Positions 47,449 to 56,367 are shown, numbered from the stretch's first letter. The stretch: 57,734 nt of DNA from Priestia taiwanensis (GCF_014638355.1 NZ_BMFK01000007.1:1-57734); one strand, 5' to 3'. The notes: generated by a model from the sequence alone, not told the origin. Numbers and translations are program-made.

Positions 47449-47550
47449 TACAATCTAGGCATCTTCTTGTTTTGAAGATTTTCCTATGATTAGATAATGA
47501 AAATTGACTCTTATATATGTTGACATTATCAACAAAGGAGGGAACTAGAC

Positions 47551-47913
47551 ATGGCATACAGAAAATTAGGACGTACAAGTGCACAACGTAAAGCTTTATT
47601 ACGTGACTTAGCAACTGATTTAATCATCAACGAGCGCATCGAGACAACTGAAACTCGTGCGAAAGAGCTTCGTTCAGTAGTAGAGAAAATGATCACTTTA
47701 GGTAAGCGTGGAGATCTTCATGCTCGTCGTCAAGCTGCTGCATTCATCCGTAAAGAGGTTGCAAACGCTGAGACAAAACAAGATGCATTACAAAAACTAT
47801 TCGCTGATATCGCTCCTCGTTACACAGAGCGTCAAGGTGGTTACACTCGTATCGCGAAAATCGGCCCACGCCGTGGTGATGCAGCTCCAATGGTAATCAT
47901 TGAGTTAGTGTAA
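47551..47913 (+). CDS. rplQ: 50S ribosomal protein L17
   Basis: L17 (120 residues) lies by the tunnel exit. It begins [20 protein letters not shown] and has [32 protein letters not shown]. Last gene of the alpha operon, intact, and separated from the rpoA remains by about 100 ordinary intergenic bases. Confidence 0.98.
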   Translation: MAYRKLGRTSAQRKALLRDLATDLIINERIETTETRAKELRSVVEKMITLGKRGDLHARRQAAAFIRKEVANAETKQDALQKLFADIAPRYTERQGGYTRIAKIGPRRGDAAPMVIIELV

Positions 47914-47934
47914 TATTAATAGAACCCAAAGGGC

Positions 47935-47974
47935 AGGACGATGCTATTTTATAGCTGGTCATGTCCTTTTTTTT
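47935..47974 (+). terminator. Terminator of the S10-spc-alpha cluster
   Basis: AGGAC (47935-47939), extended by GATGCTA with TAGCTGGTC, pairs with GTCCT (47963-47967), followed by eight T. It ends the ribosomal superoperon after rplQ. Confidence 0.85.
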
Positions 47975-47990
47975 ATCTTGTTTGTCCCGT

Positions 47991-48033
47991 ATGAATGGCT
48001 AGTAAGAAAGGGCCCTTTTGCTATACCATTCAT
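47991..48033 (+). promoter_or_regulatory. Structured leader before the ecf operon
   Basis: ATGAATGG (47991-47998) pairs perfectly with CCATTCAT (48026-48033). Within the loop lies the palindrome AAAGGGCCCTTT (48007-48018 region) flanked by TAG/CTA. A TATAAT (48076-48081) further down could be a -10 for ecfA1, in which case this inverted repeat is upstream DNA rather than leader RNA. I do not recognise it as a known riboswitch. Confidence 0.4.
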
Positions 48034-48116
48034 AGGGGAGAAAGGATAGGTAGTGTATAGATACGTTGTGTAGTATATAATCGAAATAGCAAGATTAGTT
48101 GATAAGGGGGATAGTA

Positions 48117-48959
48117 ATGAAGAAAGAGCAATTACGTGTAGAGAATATTTCCTTTACATATCCAAGTCGTGATACATCGGCACTAGAAGAAGTGTCTTTT
48201 TCCTTATATGAAAATGAGTGGTTAGCAATTATTGGTCCAAATGGGTCTGGAAAATCAACGATGAGTAAAATTATAAATGGGTTATTATTACCGAGTAGTG
48301 GAACGGTTACAGTTGGAGAAGATTTATTGTTATCAGAAGATACAGTGTGGGATATACGTGAAAAGATTGGTATTGTCTTTCAAAACCCTGATAATCAGTT
48401 TGTTGGGACAACGGTCATTGATGATCTTGCATTTGGTTTAGAGAATTTATCTATTCCAAGAGAAGAGATGGTACGCCGTATTCCCCGTGTCCTAGAGCAG
48501 GTAGGGATGACAGGGTTTGAAGATGCAGAGCCACATTTACTATCGGGTGGACAGAAGCAACGTGTAGCGATAGCGGGTATTTTGGCAATGCAACCATCCA
48601 TTATTATTTTGGATGAGGCAACGTCGATGTTAGACCCAAAAGGACGTATGGAAGTAATGAAGACCGTCCGAGCATTAAAAGAAGAAATGAATCTGTCTGT
48701 TATTTCAATTACGCATGATTTAGAAGAAGCAATGCATGCTGATCGTATTCTTGTTTTACATAATGGGAAAAAAATAGATGAGGGTACACCGAGTGAAATT
48801 TTCGAACAAGCTAAGATGTTACAAGAAATTGGATTAGATGTACCATTTGCAGTGAAGCTGTCAGCATCATTACGAGAAGAAGGAATTAATATTGGAGCGA
48901 ATCACCTTTCAATGGAAGGAGTCATAGAAGCATTATGCAAATTACATTCAACGAAGTAG
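48117..48959 (+). CDS. ecfA1: Energy-coupling factor transporter ATP-binding protein EcfA1
   Basis: One of two ATPases of the shared ECF module that powers vitamin uptake with various S components. The 280-residue protein has Walker [10 protein letters not shown] (40-48), the Q-loop FQNPDNQ, signature LSGGQ (142-146) and Walker B IIILDE (162-167). The ATG at 48117 has AAGGGGG six bases upstream; a TTG at 48099 is before that site and is rejected. It overlaps ecfA2 by 25 bases. Confidence 0.96.
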   Translation: MKKEQLRVENISFTYPSRDTSALEEVSFSLYENEWLAIIGPNGSGKSTMSKIINGLLLPSSGTVTVGEDLLLSEDTVWDIREKIGIVFQNPDNQFVGTTVIDDLAFGLENLSIPREEMVRRIPRVLEQVGMTGFEDAEPHLLSGGQKQRVAIAGILAMQPSIIILDEATSMLDPKGRMEVMKTVRALKEEMNLSVISITHDLEEAMHADRILVLHNGKKIDEGTPSEIFEQAKMLQEIGLDVPFAVKLSASLREEGINIGANHLSMEGVIEALCKLHSTK

Positions 48960-49810
48960 AACATCGCTATGCTAAAGGGACTCCTTTTGAACGACGAGCT
49001 CTTTATGATATGGATCTTACGTTAGAGAGCGGTCAGTATTATGCCATTATTGGACATACTGGATCGGGGAAATCGACATTTATTCAACATTTAAATGGGC
49101 TTTTACAACCAACTAGTGGGACGGTGACGGTCGGAGAGGATGTTATTGTTGCTGGTAAGAAGAACAAAGGATTGAAGAGTCTTCGTAAAAAGGTAGGGGT
49201 TGTTTTTCAATTCCCAGAGCATCAGCTATTTGAAGAGACGGTCGAGAAGGATATTTGCTTTGGTCCAATGAATTTTGGCGTAGCAGAGGAAGATGCGAAA
49301 GAAAAAGCTAAAGAACTGGTTACACTGGTTGGTTTGTCAGAAGATGTGTTAGATCGTTCTCCGTTTGAGTTAAGTGGGGGACAAATGAGGAGAGTAGCCA
49401 TTGCCGGGGTATTGGCAATGGAGCCAGAGGTACTTGTTCTAGACGAACCAACAGCAGGTCTAGATCCAAAAGGCCAGCATGAATTAATGAAGATGTTCTA
49501 TCGCCTACATAAAGAAAAGAACGTAACAATCATACTTGTAACACATAACATGGAGGATGCAGCGAGATATGCAGATCATCTTGTCATTCTTCATAAAGGT
49601 ACAAAGTACATAGAAGGAACGACAGAAGAAATTTTTTCACAAAGGGAACAGTTAGAGAGGGTAGGGTTATCTCTTCCTATTACGATTCACTATCAACAAC
49701 AAATTGAGGAGAAGCTAGGTATTACACTTCCAAGGAAGGCGCTAACGCTAGAATCATTAACGAAATCACTTGTTCCTTTTTTACAAGGAGGAATGAACGA
49801 TGCTAAGTAA
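48935..49810 (+). CDS. ecfA2: Energy-coupling factor transporter ATP-binding protein EcfA2
   Basis: The second ECF ATPase (291 residues), partner of EcfA1: Walker [10 protein letters not shown] (40-48), Q-loop [17 protein letters not shown], signature [13 protein letters not shown] and Walker [12 protein letters not shown]. It starts inside ecfA1 and its end overlaps ecfT by 11 bases, so the three subunits are translationally coupled. Confidence 0.96.
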   Translation: MQITFNEVEHRYAKGTPFERRALYDMDLTLESGQYYAIIGHTGSGKSTFIQHLNGLLQPTSGTVTVGEDVIVAGKKNKGLKSLRKKVGVVFQFPEHQLFEETVEKDICFGPMNFGVAEEDAKEKAKELVTLVGLSEDVLDRSPFELSGGQMRRVAIAGVLAMEPEVLVLDEPTAGLDPKGQHELMKMFYRLHKEKNVTIILVTHNMEDAARYADHLVILHKGTKYIEGTTEEIFSQREQLERVGLSLPITIHYQQQIEEKLGITLPRKALTLESLTKSLVPFLQGGMNDAK

Positions 49811-50594
49811 TATGATTATTGGTCGGTACGTACCTGGTCGCTCCTTTATCCATCAGCTTGATCCACGTTCGAAGTTAACAGCAACGTTTATCTTTATGAT
49901 TATCGTATTCTTAGCGAATAACGTGTACACATATGGTTTATTGATAGGGTATACGGCACTTGCTATTTATGTATCAAATGTTCGTCTTCGGTTCCTTGTA
50001 GCTGGGTTGAAGCCAATATTATGGCTCTTCTTATTCACATTCTTCTTGCATATTTTGACGAATAAGCAAGGAGAGGTATTAATTCAAGCTGGATGGTTTT
50101 CTGTTCACGCAGAAGGGCTTAGACAAGGAATTTTTATTTCAATACGTTTCCTCCTGCTTATTACAATGACAACATTGTTGACATTGACGACAACACCTAT
50201 TGCCATTACAGATGGTATGGAGAGTATTCTATCTCCTGTGAAGCGTATATTACCTGTTCATGAAATTGCGTTAATGATGTCTATCTCATTACGATTTATT
50301 CCCACGTTAATGCAAGAGATGGAAAAAGTAATGAAAGCTCAAACAGCACGAGGAATTGATTTTGCAAGTGGACCGATGAAAGAGAGACTTCGTGCGATGG
50401 TATCACTTCTTATTCCATTGTTTGTGAGTAGTTTTAAACGAGCAGAAGATTTGGCAATGGCGATGGAGTCGAGAGGGTATCGTGGAGGAGAACATCGCAC
50501 CAAATACCGAGAACTAATATGGCGACGAAATGACACTCTAATAATTGGTAGTTTACTCGTGGTCACGATTGTTTTATATTTAATAAGGTCGTAA
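49800..50594 (+). CDS. ecfT: Energy-coupling factor transporter transmembrane protein EcfT
   Basis: The 264-residue transmembrane scaffold that couples EcfA1/A2 to S components. It begins [25 protein letters not shown], with several hydrophobic helices (about 28-125 and 240-262) and two cytosolic coupling-helix motifs with Ala-Arg-Gly (TARGID, and SRGYRGGEHR). No S component gene is in this window, consistent with a group II (shared) ECF module. Confidence 0.95.
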   Translation: MLSNMIIGRYVPGRSFIHQLDPRSKLTATFIFMIIVFLANNVYTYGLLIGYTALAIYVSNVRLRFLVAGLKPILWLFLFTFFLHILTNKQGEVLIQAGWFSVHAEGLRQGIFISIRFLLLITMTTLLTLTTTPIAITDGMESILSPVKRILPVHEIALMMSISLRFIPTLMQEMEKVMKAQTARGIDFASGPMKERLRAMVSLLIPLFVSSFKRAEDLAMAMESRGYRGGEHRTKYRELIWRRNDTLIIGSLLVVTIVLYLIRS

Positions 50595-50606
50595 CGGAGA
50601 GTGAAA

Positions 50607-51362
50607 ATGGAAAGAATAAAATGTATTGTTGCGTATGATGGAAATGGTTTTGCAGGTTATCAAGCGCAACCGAAAGAACGAACGGTGCAAGGTGTCATTG
50701 AACAAGTATTAGAGCGTATGCACTGCCAACCTATTCGGGTGCATGCATCTGGTCGAACAGACGCGACTGTTCATGCAGTAGGACAAGTATTGCATTTTGA
50801 TACAACAGTAGAGATGACTGCCGACCGTTGGAAATATGCATTAAATGCGCAGCTACCAGAGGATATATGGATTGTCAGTGTAGAGAAGGCGGACTCTTCA
50901 TTCCATGCACGTTACGATGCAGTAAAGAAAGAATACCGCTATAAAGTATGGAATAGCAAAGAAAAGAATATCTTTGGTCGCCATTATCATTATCATTATC
51001 CATATGCTGTGTCAGTAGAGGCCATGCGAGAAGCAGCTTCATATCTTGTTGGTACACATGATTTCACGGCCTTTTGTTCTGCGAAGAGTGATAAAGAGGA
51101 TAAAGTACGTACGATTTATGAAATAAATATTTTACAAAAAAATGAAGAAATTATATTCGAATTTGTTGGAAATGGTTTTTTGTATAATATGGTACGTATT
51201 ATGATGGGAACGTTACTCGATGTGGGACAAGGACGGCAGAAACCAGTAGAAGTATTGGGAATACTAGAAAAGAAGGATCGTTCACTCGCAAGGAAGACCG
51301 CTCCTGGACATGGATTGTACTTATGGGAAGTGACATATCCTTCTCATAGAAAAGACAACTAA
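50607..51362 (+). CDS. truA: tRNA pseudouridine synthase A
   Basis: TruA modifies U38-U40 of many tRNAs. The 251-residue protein has the catalytic Asp52 in SGRTDATVHA and conserved FVGNGFLYNMVRIMMGTL and RKTAPGHGLYLWEV. The ATG at 50607 follows GGAGAG; a GTG two codons upstream is within the ribosome site. Sequence is more divergent from B. cereus TruA than the ribosomal genes are. Confidence 0.95.
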   Translation: MERIKCIVAYDGNGFAGYQAQPKERTVQGVIEQVLERMHCQPIRVHASGRTDATVHAVGQVLHFDTTVEMTADRWKYALNAQLPEDIWIVSVEKADSSFHARYDAVKKEYRYKVWNSKEKNIFGRHYHYHYPYAVSVEAMREAASYLVGTHDFTAFCSAKSDKEDKVRTIYEINILQKNEEIIFEFVGNGFLYNMVRIMMGTLLDVGQGRQKPVEVLGILEKKDRSLARKTAPGHGLYLWEVTYPSHRKDN

Positions 51363-51380
51363 TCCTGGTGTAACATTTTC

Positions 51381-51409
51381 TTGACATTAGTTTTTAGAAG
51401 TTATAAAAT
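51381..51409 (+). promoter_or_regulatory. rplM-rpsI promoter
   Basis: TTGACA (51381-51386), 17-base spacer, TAAAAT (51404-51409), directly upstream of the L13-type leader. Confidence 0.75.
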
Positions 51410-51414
51410 AGCAT

Positions 51415-51510
51415 ATGGTATTGTTTCAAAACCACGGTTAGCCCCGGAAGATTAATCGTGTTTAAATAAACAATAAAATAAGAAATTTTTTAATGACTTA
51501 TTATTTTTAG
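51415..51510 (+). promoter_or_regulatory. L13 leader
   Basis: CACGGTTA (51433-51440) pairs with TAATCGTG (51453-51460) around GCCCCGGAAGAT, the compact hairpin I associate with the Firmicute L13 (rplM) leader. A second possible stem, AATAAG with CTTATT followed by ATTTTT (51477-51508), ends next to the rplM ribosome site TAGGAGGG. L13 probably autoregulates through this element. Confidence 0.7.
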
Positions 51511-51521
51511 GAGGGAAAGAA

Positions 51522-51959
51522 ATGCGCACAACTTACATGGCGAAAGCTAGCGAAGTTAACCGTAAATGGTTCGTTGTTGACGCTGAAGGTAAAACTTTAG
51601 GTCGTCTTTCAACTGAAGTAGCATCTATCTTACGTGGGAAACACAAACCAACATTCACACCACATGTTGACTGTGGAGATCATGTAATCATCATCAACGC
51701 TGAGAAAATTGAATTAACAGGTAAGAAATTAACTGATAAAATTTACTACCGTCATACAAACCACCCAGGTGGTTTAAAACAACGTACTGCATTAGAAATG
51801 CGTACAAACTACCCAGTACAAATGCTAGAATTAGCAGTTAAAGGTATGCTTCCAAAAGGCCGTTTAGGTCGTCAAATTGGTAAGAAGTTATACGTTTACG
51901 CGGGTAACGAACATCCACATCAAGCACAAAAGCCAGAAGTTTTCGAACTTCGCGGTTAA
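51522..51959 (+). CDS. rplM: 50S ribosomal protein L13
   Basis: L13 (145 residues) is an early 50S assembly protein. It begins [20 protein letters not shown] and contains [17 protein letters not shown] and [30 protein letters not shown]. Operon with rpsI. Confidence 0.98.
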   Translation: MRTTYMAKASEVNRKWFVVDAEGKTLGRLSTEVASILRGKHKPTFTPHVDCGDHVIIINAEKIELTGKKLTDKIYYRHTNHPGGLKQRTALEMRTNYPVQMLELAVKGMLPKGRLGRQIGKKLYVYAGNEHPHQAQKPEVFELRG

Positions 51960-51983
51960 TTGACTATTTAAGGAGGGTTTACA

Positions 51984-52376
51984 TTGGCACAGGTTCAATA
52001 TTATGGTACTGGACGTCGTAAAAGTTCAGTAGCACGAGTACGTTTAGTTCCAGGCGAAGGACGCGTAATCATCAACGGTCGTGATTTTGAAAACTATATC
52101 CCATTTGCTGCACTACGTGAAGTTGTTAAACAACCACTTGTAGCAACTGAAACTTTAGGCAGCTATGACGTTTTAGTAAACGTTAGCGGTGGTGGATACA
52201 CTGGTCAAGCTGGTGCAATCCGTCACGGTATCGCACGCGCTTTATTAAAAGCTGACCCTGAGTTCCGTCCAACACTTAAGCGTGCTGGATTATTAACTCG
52301 TGATGCACGTATGAAAGAGCGTAAGAAGTACGGTCTTAAAGGCGCTCGTCGTGCACCTCAGTTCTCAAAACGTTAA
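51984..52376 (+). CDS. rpsI: 30S ribosomal protein S9
   Basis: S9 (130 residues) reaches the P-site tRNA with its C-terminal tail ([16 protein letters not shown], ending in the conserved SKR). N-terminus [18 protein letters not shown]. Start is TTG, six bases after AAGGAGGG. Confidence 0.98.
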   Translation: MAQVQYYGTGRRKSSVARVRLVPGEGRVIINGRDFENYIPFAALREVVKQPLVATETLGSYDVLVNVSGGGYTGQAGAIRHGIARALLKADPEFRPTLKRAGLLTRDARMKERKKYGLKGARRAPQFSKR

Positions 52377-52393
52377 TTTTATATTTCCGTTTC

Positions 52394-52425
52394 AACCCTT
52401 TCAACTTTGTTGGGAGGGTTTTTTT
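52394..52425 (+). terminator. Terminator after rpsI
   Basis: AACCCTTTCAAC (52394-52405) pairs with GTTGGGAGGGTT (52409-52420) with G-U pairs, then T5. Ends the rplM-rpsI transcript. Confidence 0.92.
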
Positions 52426-52461
52426 ATGTGCTTTTTTAGTTGGTTGTTTTAGGTATGTATG

Positions 52462-52503
52462 AACCCTTTATGTGTGCCCACACTACACACAAGGGGGTTT
52501 TTT
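52462..52503 (+). promoter_or_regulatory. Terminator-like hairpin containing the ybaK ribosome site
   Basis: AACCCTTTATGTGTG (52462-52476) pairs with CACACAAGGGGGTT (52486-52499) with one bulge and some G-U, followed by a six-T run to 52503. The 3' arm contains AAGGGGG (52491-52497), the only ribosome site for the ATG at 52505. The element is thus both a plausible terminator and a Shine-Dalgarno sequestering hairpin. Confidence 0.65.
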
Positions 52504-52504
52504 G

Positions 52505-52951
52505 ATGGGTGTTATTTTTACATTTAAAGAAAAAAGACGACAAAAGCAAATGATATTTGAGAAACGCGCATTACGTGAGTTATCACTTGAATCACTTCGA
52601 GCGAGTATTTCTCGTTTTTTAAAAGAGCAACCAATTAAAAATCGTTCCATTGAATCCATTATGGAAGATTATTTTCTTGAGTCAGCAATTGAATCGTATC
52701 TACTAGGTGCTCGCTATAGTAAGTTTAGTTATTACGGAGAGCAGGTTGATGCGATTCGAAATCGTTCATTAGAAGAGGAGAAACATTTAGTCAATCATTT
52801 ATATCATTACTTTTATTTTGCAGGAGGTTTAGAGGATGCCGCAAATAAGCAAGAAGTCATTTATGAGAAGTGCAAAGGGTTTGTAGAGACGTGGTGGAGA
52901 GAAGGGTTCCATAAGGGAGAGCGTCGATATAAACTACGATTAATTCGATGA
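52505..52951 (+). CDS. ybaK: YbaK-type uncharacterised protein (DUF2521-like)
   Basis: A 148-residue, charged, mostly helical protein with no signal peptide or membrane segment (MGVIFTFKEKRRQKQ at its start). I place it as YbaK from its position between rpsI and cwlD and its general look; its function is not known to me. The ATG at 52505 uses AAGGGGG, eight bases upstream, in the hairpin described separately. A longer reading from 52472 would start inside the hairpin. Confidence 0.8.
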   Translation: MGVIFTFKEKRRQKQMIFEKRALRELSLESLRASISRFLKEQPIKNRSIESIMEDYFLESAIESYLLGARYSKFSYYGEQVDAIRNRSLEEEKHLVNHLYHYFYFAGGLEDAANKQEVIYEKCKGFVETWWREGFHKGERRYKLRLIR

Positions 52952-53015
52952 AGGTCATATTTCTCCTCCTTGTCCCATATAGTGAAAGAGTAGAGGACTA
53001 GCAGGAGGGGGAGAA

Positions 53016-53729
53016 ATGAAAAGGATAGTGAAATATGGTTCATTGCTGGTAGCGGCAATTTTGCTTTTTTTTCTCGTAAAGCATACATTCCCTTTCTCTG
53101 ATTCGTGGAAGCAGTGGAACTTGCCGCTCTCTGGGAAAATTATTGTGCTTGATCCAGGTCACGGTGGTCCAGACGGTGGTGCGACTAAGTCTGGGGTGAA
53201 AGAGGAAGATATCACGCTTCTTATAGCAGAGAAGACAAGGGATTATTTACAAGAGCAAGGCGCACTTGTTCTCCTTACCAGAGAAGGAGATTATGATTTA
53301 GCAGATAAGGATACGAAAAGTTTGAGTCGGCGGAAAGCGCAAGACTTAAAGTCTCGAGTAGAATTAATCAATTCGTCGAATGCTGACTTTTTTGTAAGTA
53401 TTCATTTGAACTCGTTTCCTTCTTCTAATTCCCAAGGGGCCCAAACATTTTACTACCATGCGCGAGAGGAAAATGAACGAGCGGCGAAATTTGTACAAGA
53501 TGAGTTCCGTAAGAGTTTAGAAAATACGGACCGTATAGCAAAGGAAATTAGTCGTGTATACTTATTAAAGCATGCAAAAGTTCCTGGAGTACTAATAGAG
53601 GCAGGGTTCTTATCCAATTCAGAAGAGCGAAAATGGCTTAAGACGAAGACCTATCAGGAAAAAGTAGCAGAAGCATTATATCGTGGAATTATGCGATATT
53701 ATACAGATAAAGGAGACCCTCCGGATTAA
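53016..53729 (+). CDS. cwlD: N-acetylmuramoyl-L-alanine amidase CwlD
   Basis: CwlD cleaves the peptide side chain from muramic acid so that PdaA can form muramic-delta-lactam in the spore cortex, needed for germination. The 237-residue protein has an N-terminal signal/anchor helix (about 7-21) and an Amidase_3 domain with zinc ligands H49 (LDPGHGGPDGG), E63/E64 and H130 (SIHLNS), and catalytic E195 (IEAGFLSN). RBS AGGAGGGGG. A terminator overlaps its stop. Confidence 0.96.
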   Translation: MKRIVKYGSLLVAAILLFFLVKHTFPFSDSWKQWNLPLSGKIIVLDPGHGGPDGGATKSGVKEEDITLLIAEKTRDYLQEQGALVLLTREGDYDLADKDTKSLSRRKAQDLKSRVELINSSNADFFVSIHLNSFPSSNSQGAQTFYYHAREENERAAKFVQDEFRKSLENTDRIAKEISRVYLLKHAKVPGVLIEAGFLSNSEERKWLKTKTYQEKVAEALYRGIMRYYTDKGDPPD

Positions 53730-53743
53730 GACGGGGGTTTTTT
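53716..53743 (+). terminator. Terminator overlapping the cwlD stop
   Basis: ACCCTCCG (53716-53723) pairs with CGGGGGTT (53732-53739), with one mismatch, followed by TTTTT. The cwlD TAA (53727-53729) is in the loop. Confidence 0.75.
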
Positions 53744-53781
53744 GTATGTAAGTGCTCGTGAAGGTGTAAGGAAGAAGAGTG

Positions 53782-53790
53782 TGTTATACT
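53782..53790 (+). promoter_or_regulatory. Extended -10 promoter upstream of salA
   Basis: TGTTATACT (53782-53790) is a TGn-type -10 about 42 bases before salA; no clear -35. The leader is short, with the salA ribosome site TAGGTGGTG. Confidence 0.5.
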
Positions 53791-53831
53791 AATAGTCATA
53801 AGATTAGAAATTTTAATAGGTGGTGTAGGGC

Positions 53832-54890
53832 ATGTTCACGAATGAAGTAGTAGTAAATGTACTTGGAGATTTACAAGATCCTTTTTTACATAAACCATTA
53901 AAAGAAACGAATGGGATTAAAGAAATATCAATTAAGGAAGAAAAAAATCATGTGAGTGTAAAGGTTGCTCTTTCGAAGACAGGTACACCAGAGCAATTGC
54001 AATTACAGATGCAAATAGTTAACTTATTGAAAGAAGCTGGAGCAAGTACAGTAGGTATTCGTTTCACGAACTTAACAGAGGAAGAAATGGCCCAGTTTGG
54101 CGGAGAAGAAGCAAATGGAGAGTCGTTATTAACAAGTAAGAAGCCTCCTGTATTCCTTGCGATTGCTTCGGGTAAAGGTGGCGTTGGGAAATCAACGGTA
54201 TCGGTAAATATTGCAGTGGCATTAGCTCGTTTAGGGAAAAAAGTCGGCATTATTGATGCTGATATTTACGGTTTCAGCGTACCTGATATGATGGGGATTT
54301 TAAAACGTCCGGTTGTACGTGGTGAGCGAATCATTCCTGTTGAGCGCTTCGGGGTAAAGGTAATGTCTATGGGCTTCTTCGTAGAAGATAATGCACCTGT
54401 TATTTGGAGAGGACCGATGTTAGGGAAGATGTTAAATCATTTCTTTGATGAAGTAGAATGGGGAAATCTTGATTACTTAATTCTTGATTTACCACCAGGA
54501 ACAGGTGATGTTGCATTAGACCTACATAATATGCTTCCTTCATGTAAGGAGATTATCGTGACGACGCCACATCCAACAGCGGCATTTGTTGCTGCTCGTG
54601 CAGGTACGATGGCACTAAAGACGGACCATGAGATTATTGGGGTCATTGAGAATATGGCATACTTTGAAAGTGAGAAAACAGGTGGGAAAGAATATGTCTT
54701 CGGTAGAGGAGGCGGCACGAAGTTAGCGGAGGAGTTACAAACAATGTTATTAGGACAAATCCCGCTACAACAACCGTATGAAGACGAAAATGATTTTGCG
54801 CCTTCTATTTATAGTGAGGATCATCCAACTGGGCGTATTTACATGGATATTGCAAAGAGAGTCATACAAGAAGCTGTAATAACAAAATAA
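53832..54890 (+). CDS. salA: Mrp/NBP35-family ATPase SalA
   Basis: SalA in B. subtilis represses scoC and so allows exoprotease expression; the wider Mrp family carries Fe-S clusters. The 352-residue protein has an N-terminal MIP18/DUF59-like domain (about 1-85) and a P-loop ATPase with the deviant Walker A GKGGVGKST (about 115-123). The region after IENMAYF (ESEKTGGKEYVFG) lacks the CxxC cluster motif of typical Mrp, as SalA does, so Fe-S transfer is not supported. Its own promoter and a shared terminator bound it. Confidence 0.93.
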   Translation: MFTNEVVVNVLGDLQDPFLHKPLKETNGIKEISIKEEKNHVSVKVALSKTGTPEQLQLQMQIVNLLKEAGASTVGIRFTNLTEEEMAQFGGEEANGESLLTSKKPPVFLAIASGKGGVGKSTVSVNIAVALARLGKKVGIIDADIYGFSVPDMMGILKRPVVRGERIIPVERFGVKVMSMGFFVEDNAPVIWRGPMLGKMLNHFFDEVEWGNLDYLILDLPPGTGDVALDLHNMLPSCKEIIVTTPHPTAAFVAARAGTMALKTDHEIIGVIENMAYFESEKTGGKEYVFGRGGGTKLAEELQTMLLGQIPLQQPYEDENDFAPSIYSEDHPTGRIYMDIAKRVIQEAVITK

Positions 54891-54899
54891 GTATACAAA

Positions 54900-54925
54900 A
54901 CAGGACACGAATTTTCGTGTCCTGT
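54900..54925. terminator. Bidirectional terminator between salA and gerD
   Basis: ACAGGACACGA (54900-54910) pairs perfectly with TCGTGTCCTGT (54915-54925). On the minus strand the hairpin is followed by TTTTGTATAC, serving gerD; on the plus strand it follows salA closely but with a poor T-tract. Confidence 0.85.
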
Positions 54926-54930
54926 CGTTG

Positions 54931-55560
54931 TTATTGTCCTTCTTCTCCTTCCTCCTCTTTTTTCTCGCCGCCCTCTTGTTTGTTACCTTCTTTCTTTTCA
55001 CCGCCTCCTTGCTTCGATAAGATATCATTTGATGCTTGGCTAATCATATCAATCATCTTCGCTTGGAAGACAGGGCTATTTAATGTCTCTAATATAATTC
55101 CTTGTAGATGTTGTCTATATTGTTGACTCTTTAGTAAGTCGAGTGTTTGTTTTTCGATTTCAGGATTTTTTAGAATTTCTAACATGCTCGCTTGGTATTC
55201 AGGGTCTTTCATTAATGATTTCATTAACTCTTCTTGTTGAGGTTGGAGACTTTTTCCGAAGCTTGCTGCGAACTTCGGATCTTTGAATGTCTTCTCCCAA
55301 AATTGCTTTCCTTTATCAGAGAGGAGTGTATTTTCGATAGAAGAGGCAATAACAGCTTGATCCATGACGAGTGCCTCTTTCATCTTTTCGTCTTTCATTA
55401 GGTCAGTAAGAGCTTTTTTAGCTTGATCAGATTTCAAGATGTCGACAACCATTTTTTTTGTATCGTCATAATTAGGCTCGGATTGACTATTGTTATTCCC
55501 ACCGATGCATCCTGTTAGGACAGAACATGTAAGGAAGAGTGTGGCAATGGTTCGTTTCAT
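54931..55560 (-). CDS. gerD: Spore germination lipoprotein GerD
   Basis: GerD clusters germinant receptors into the germinosome in the spore inner membrane. The 209-residue lipoprotein has a signal with lipobox LTGC (C18), a helical middle containing repeated 'KDPxF/Y' type helices (KDPKFAASFGKSL, KDPEYQASMLEIL), and a strongly charged low-complexity tail rich in Gly, Glu and Lys (last 25 residues). The ATG giving MKRTIATLF is chosen: AAAGGAGC precedes it, and an upstream in-frame ATG (55581) overlaps that site. Minus strand, convergent with salA. Confidence 0.94.
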   Translation of the reverse strand: MKRTIATLFLTCSVLTGCIGGNNNSQSEPNYDDTKKMVVDILKSDQAKKALTDLMKDEKMKEALVMDQAVIASSIENTLLSDKGKQFWEKTFKDPKFAASFGKSLQPQQEELMKSLMKDPEYQASMLEILKNPEIEKQTLDLLKSQQYRQHLQGIILETLNSPVFQAKMIDMISQASNDILSKQGGGEKKEGNKQEGGEKKEEEGEEGQ

Positions 55561-55597
55561 AACAGTAGAAGCTCCTTTCATTTAGCTTACCTATTTC

Positions 55598-55626
55598 TAA
55601 TATTGATTTTTCAGCTAAAAATATAC
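55598..55626 (-). promoter_or_regulatory. Putative sigma-G promoter of gerD
   Basis: On the minus strand GTATA (55626-55622), a 17-base spacer and AATATTA (55604-55598) fit the forespore sigma-G consensus (GNATA, CATNNTA) with one mismatch. GerD is a forespore protein in B. subtilis, which fits. Confidence 0.45.
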
Positions 55627-55700
55627 ATCGTCTGACTAGCTTTTATAGGTAGTGATTGGTAGAATTTATTACGAAGAAAGTTTTAACGGGGGAATGGGAA

Positions 55701-56351
55701 ATGAAAAGTAGGCAATGGGTACGCTTCTTCTTGACGACCTTATTAATTGGGGGATTAAGTACGTTTTTCGTAGCGATAGTCATGAAGTGGGAAAAGTATA
55801 TAGAGGTGTTTACGTCATTTGATGGAATGAAGATTTTGACGGAAGTGATTTGGCTAGTGGGGATGGGCTTCTTATTTAGCTTAGTAAGTCAGATGGGCTT
55901 CTTTGCTTATTTAACGGTACATCGTTTTGGATTAGGATTCTTCCGCACGCCGAGTCTTTGGAATATAATCCAAGTATTTCTAATTGTTATTGCATTAGTG
56001 GATTTCCTATATTTACAATCGGTATTCTCAAATGAAGATTTATCTTTCTTGTCACATCTACTAGCTGTAGTATGTATTGGTATAGTGGCAGTGGGTGTTG
56101 CGTACAAAAAGGCAAAAGAAACGAATAAGTTCGCTTTTGTTCCGACATTGTTCTTTATGATTGTTGTAACGATGATTGAGTGGGTACCAGCGTTAAAGGC
56201 AAATAATAAAGATATGATGTATTTAATGATTGTGCCGTTATTAGTATGTAACATGTATCAAGTGTTAAAGTTACATAAAATTACGCAAGCAACAATGACA
56301 AAAGCAAAACCAACGAAACAAAAAAGCAAAAAGGTTGCCTCATCTGTATGA
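55701..56351 (+). CDS. kbaA: KinB-signalling pathway activation protein KbaA
   Basis: KbaA activates the KinB branch of the sporulation phosphorelay in B. subtilis; its mechanism is unclear. The 216-residue protein has about six hydrophobic helices (for example 8-28, 46-70, 80-107, 120-135) and a basic C-terminal tail. The ATG at 55701 (MKSRQWVRFFLTTLL) has GGGGGAATGGG upstream; an ATG 45 bases earlier lacks a ribosome site. It sits between gerD and pdaB, the conserved Bacillus order. Confidence 0.91.
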   Translation: MKSRQWVRFFLTTLLIGGLSTFFVAIVMKWEKYIEVFTSFDGMKILTEVIWLVGMGFLFSLVSQMGFFAYLTVHRFGLGFFRTPSLWNIIQVFLIVIALVDFLYLQSVFSNEDLSFLSHLLAVVCIGIVAVGVAYKKAKETNKFAFVPTLFFMIVVTMIEWVPALKANNKDMMYLMIVPLLVCNMYQVLKLHKITQATMTKAKPTKQKSKKVASSV

Positions 56352-56367
56352 TGAGCAACCTTTTTTT
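56329..56367. terminator. Bidirectional terminator between kbaA and pdaB
   Basis: AAAAGGTTGC with CTCATC pairs with GATGAGCAACCTTTT across the kbaA stop, with a T7 run on the plus strand and TTTTTGCTTTTTT on the minus strand. It serves both convergent genes and overlaps the pdaB stop. Confidence 0.9.
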
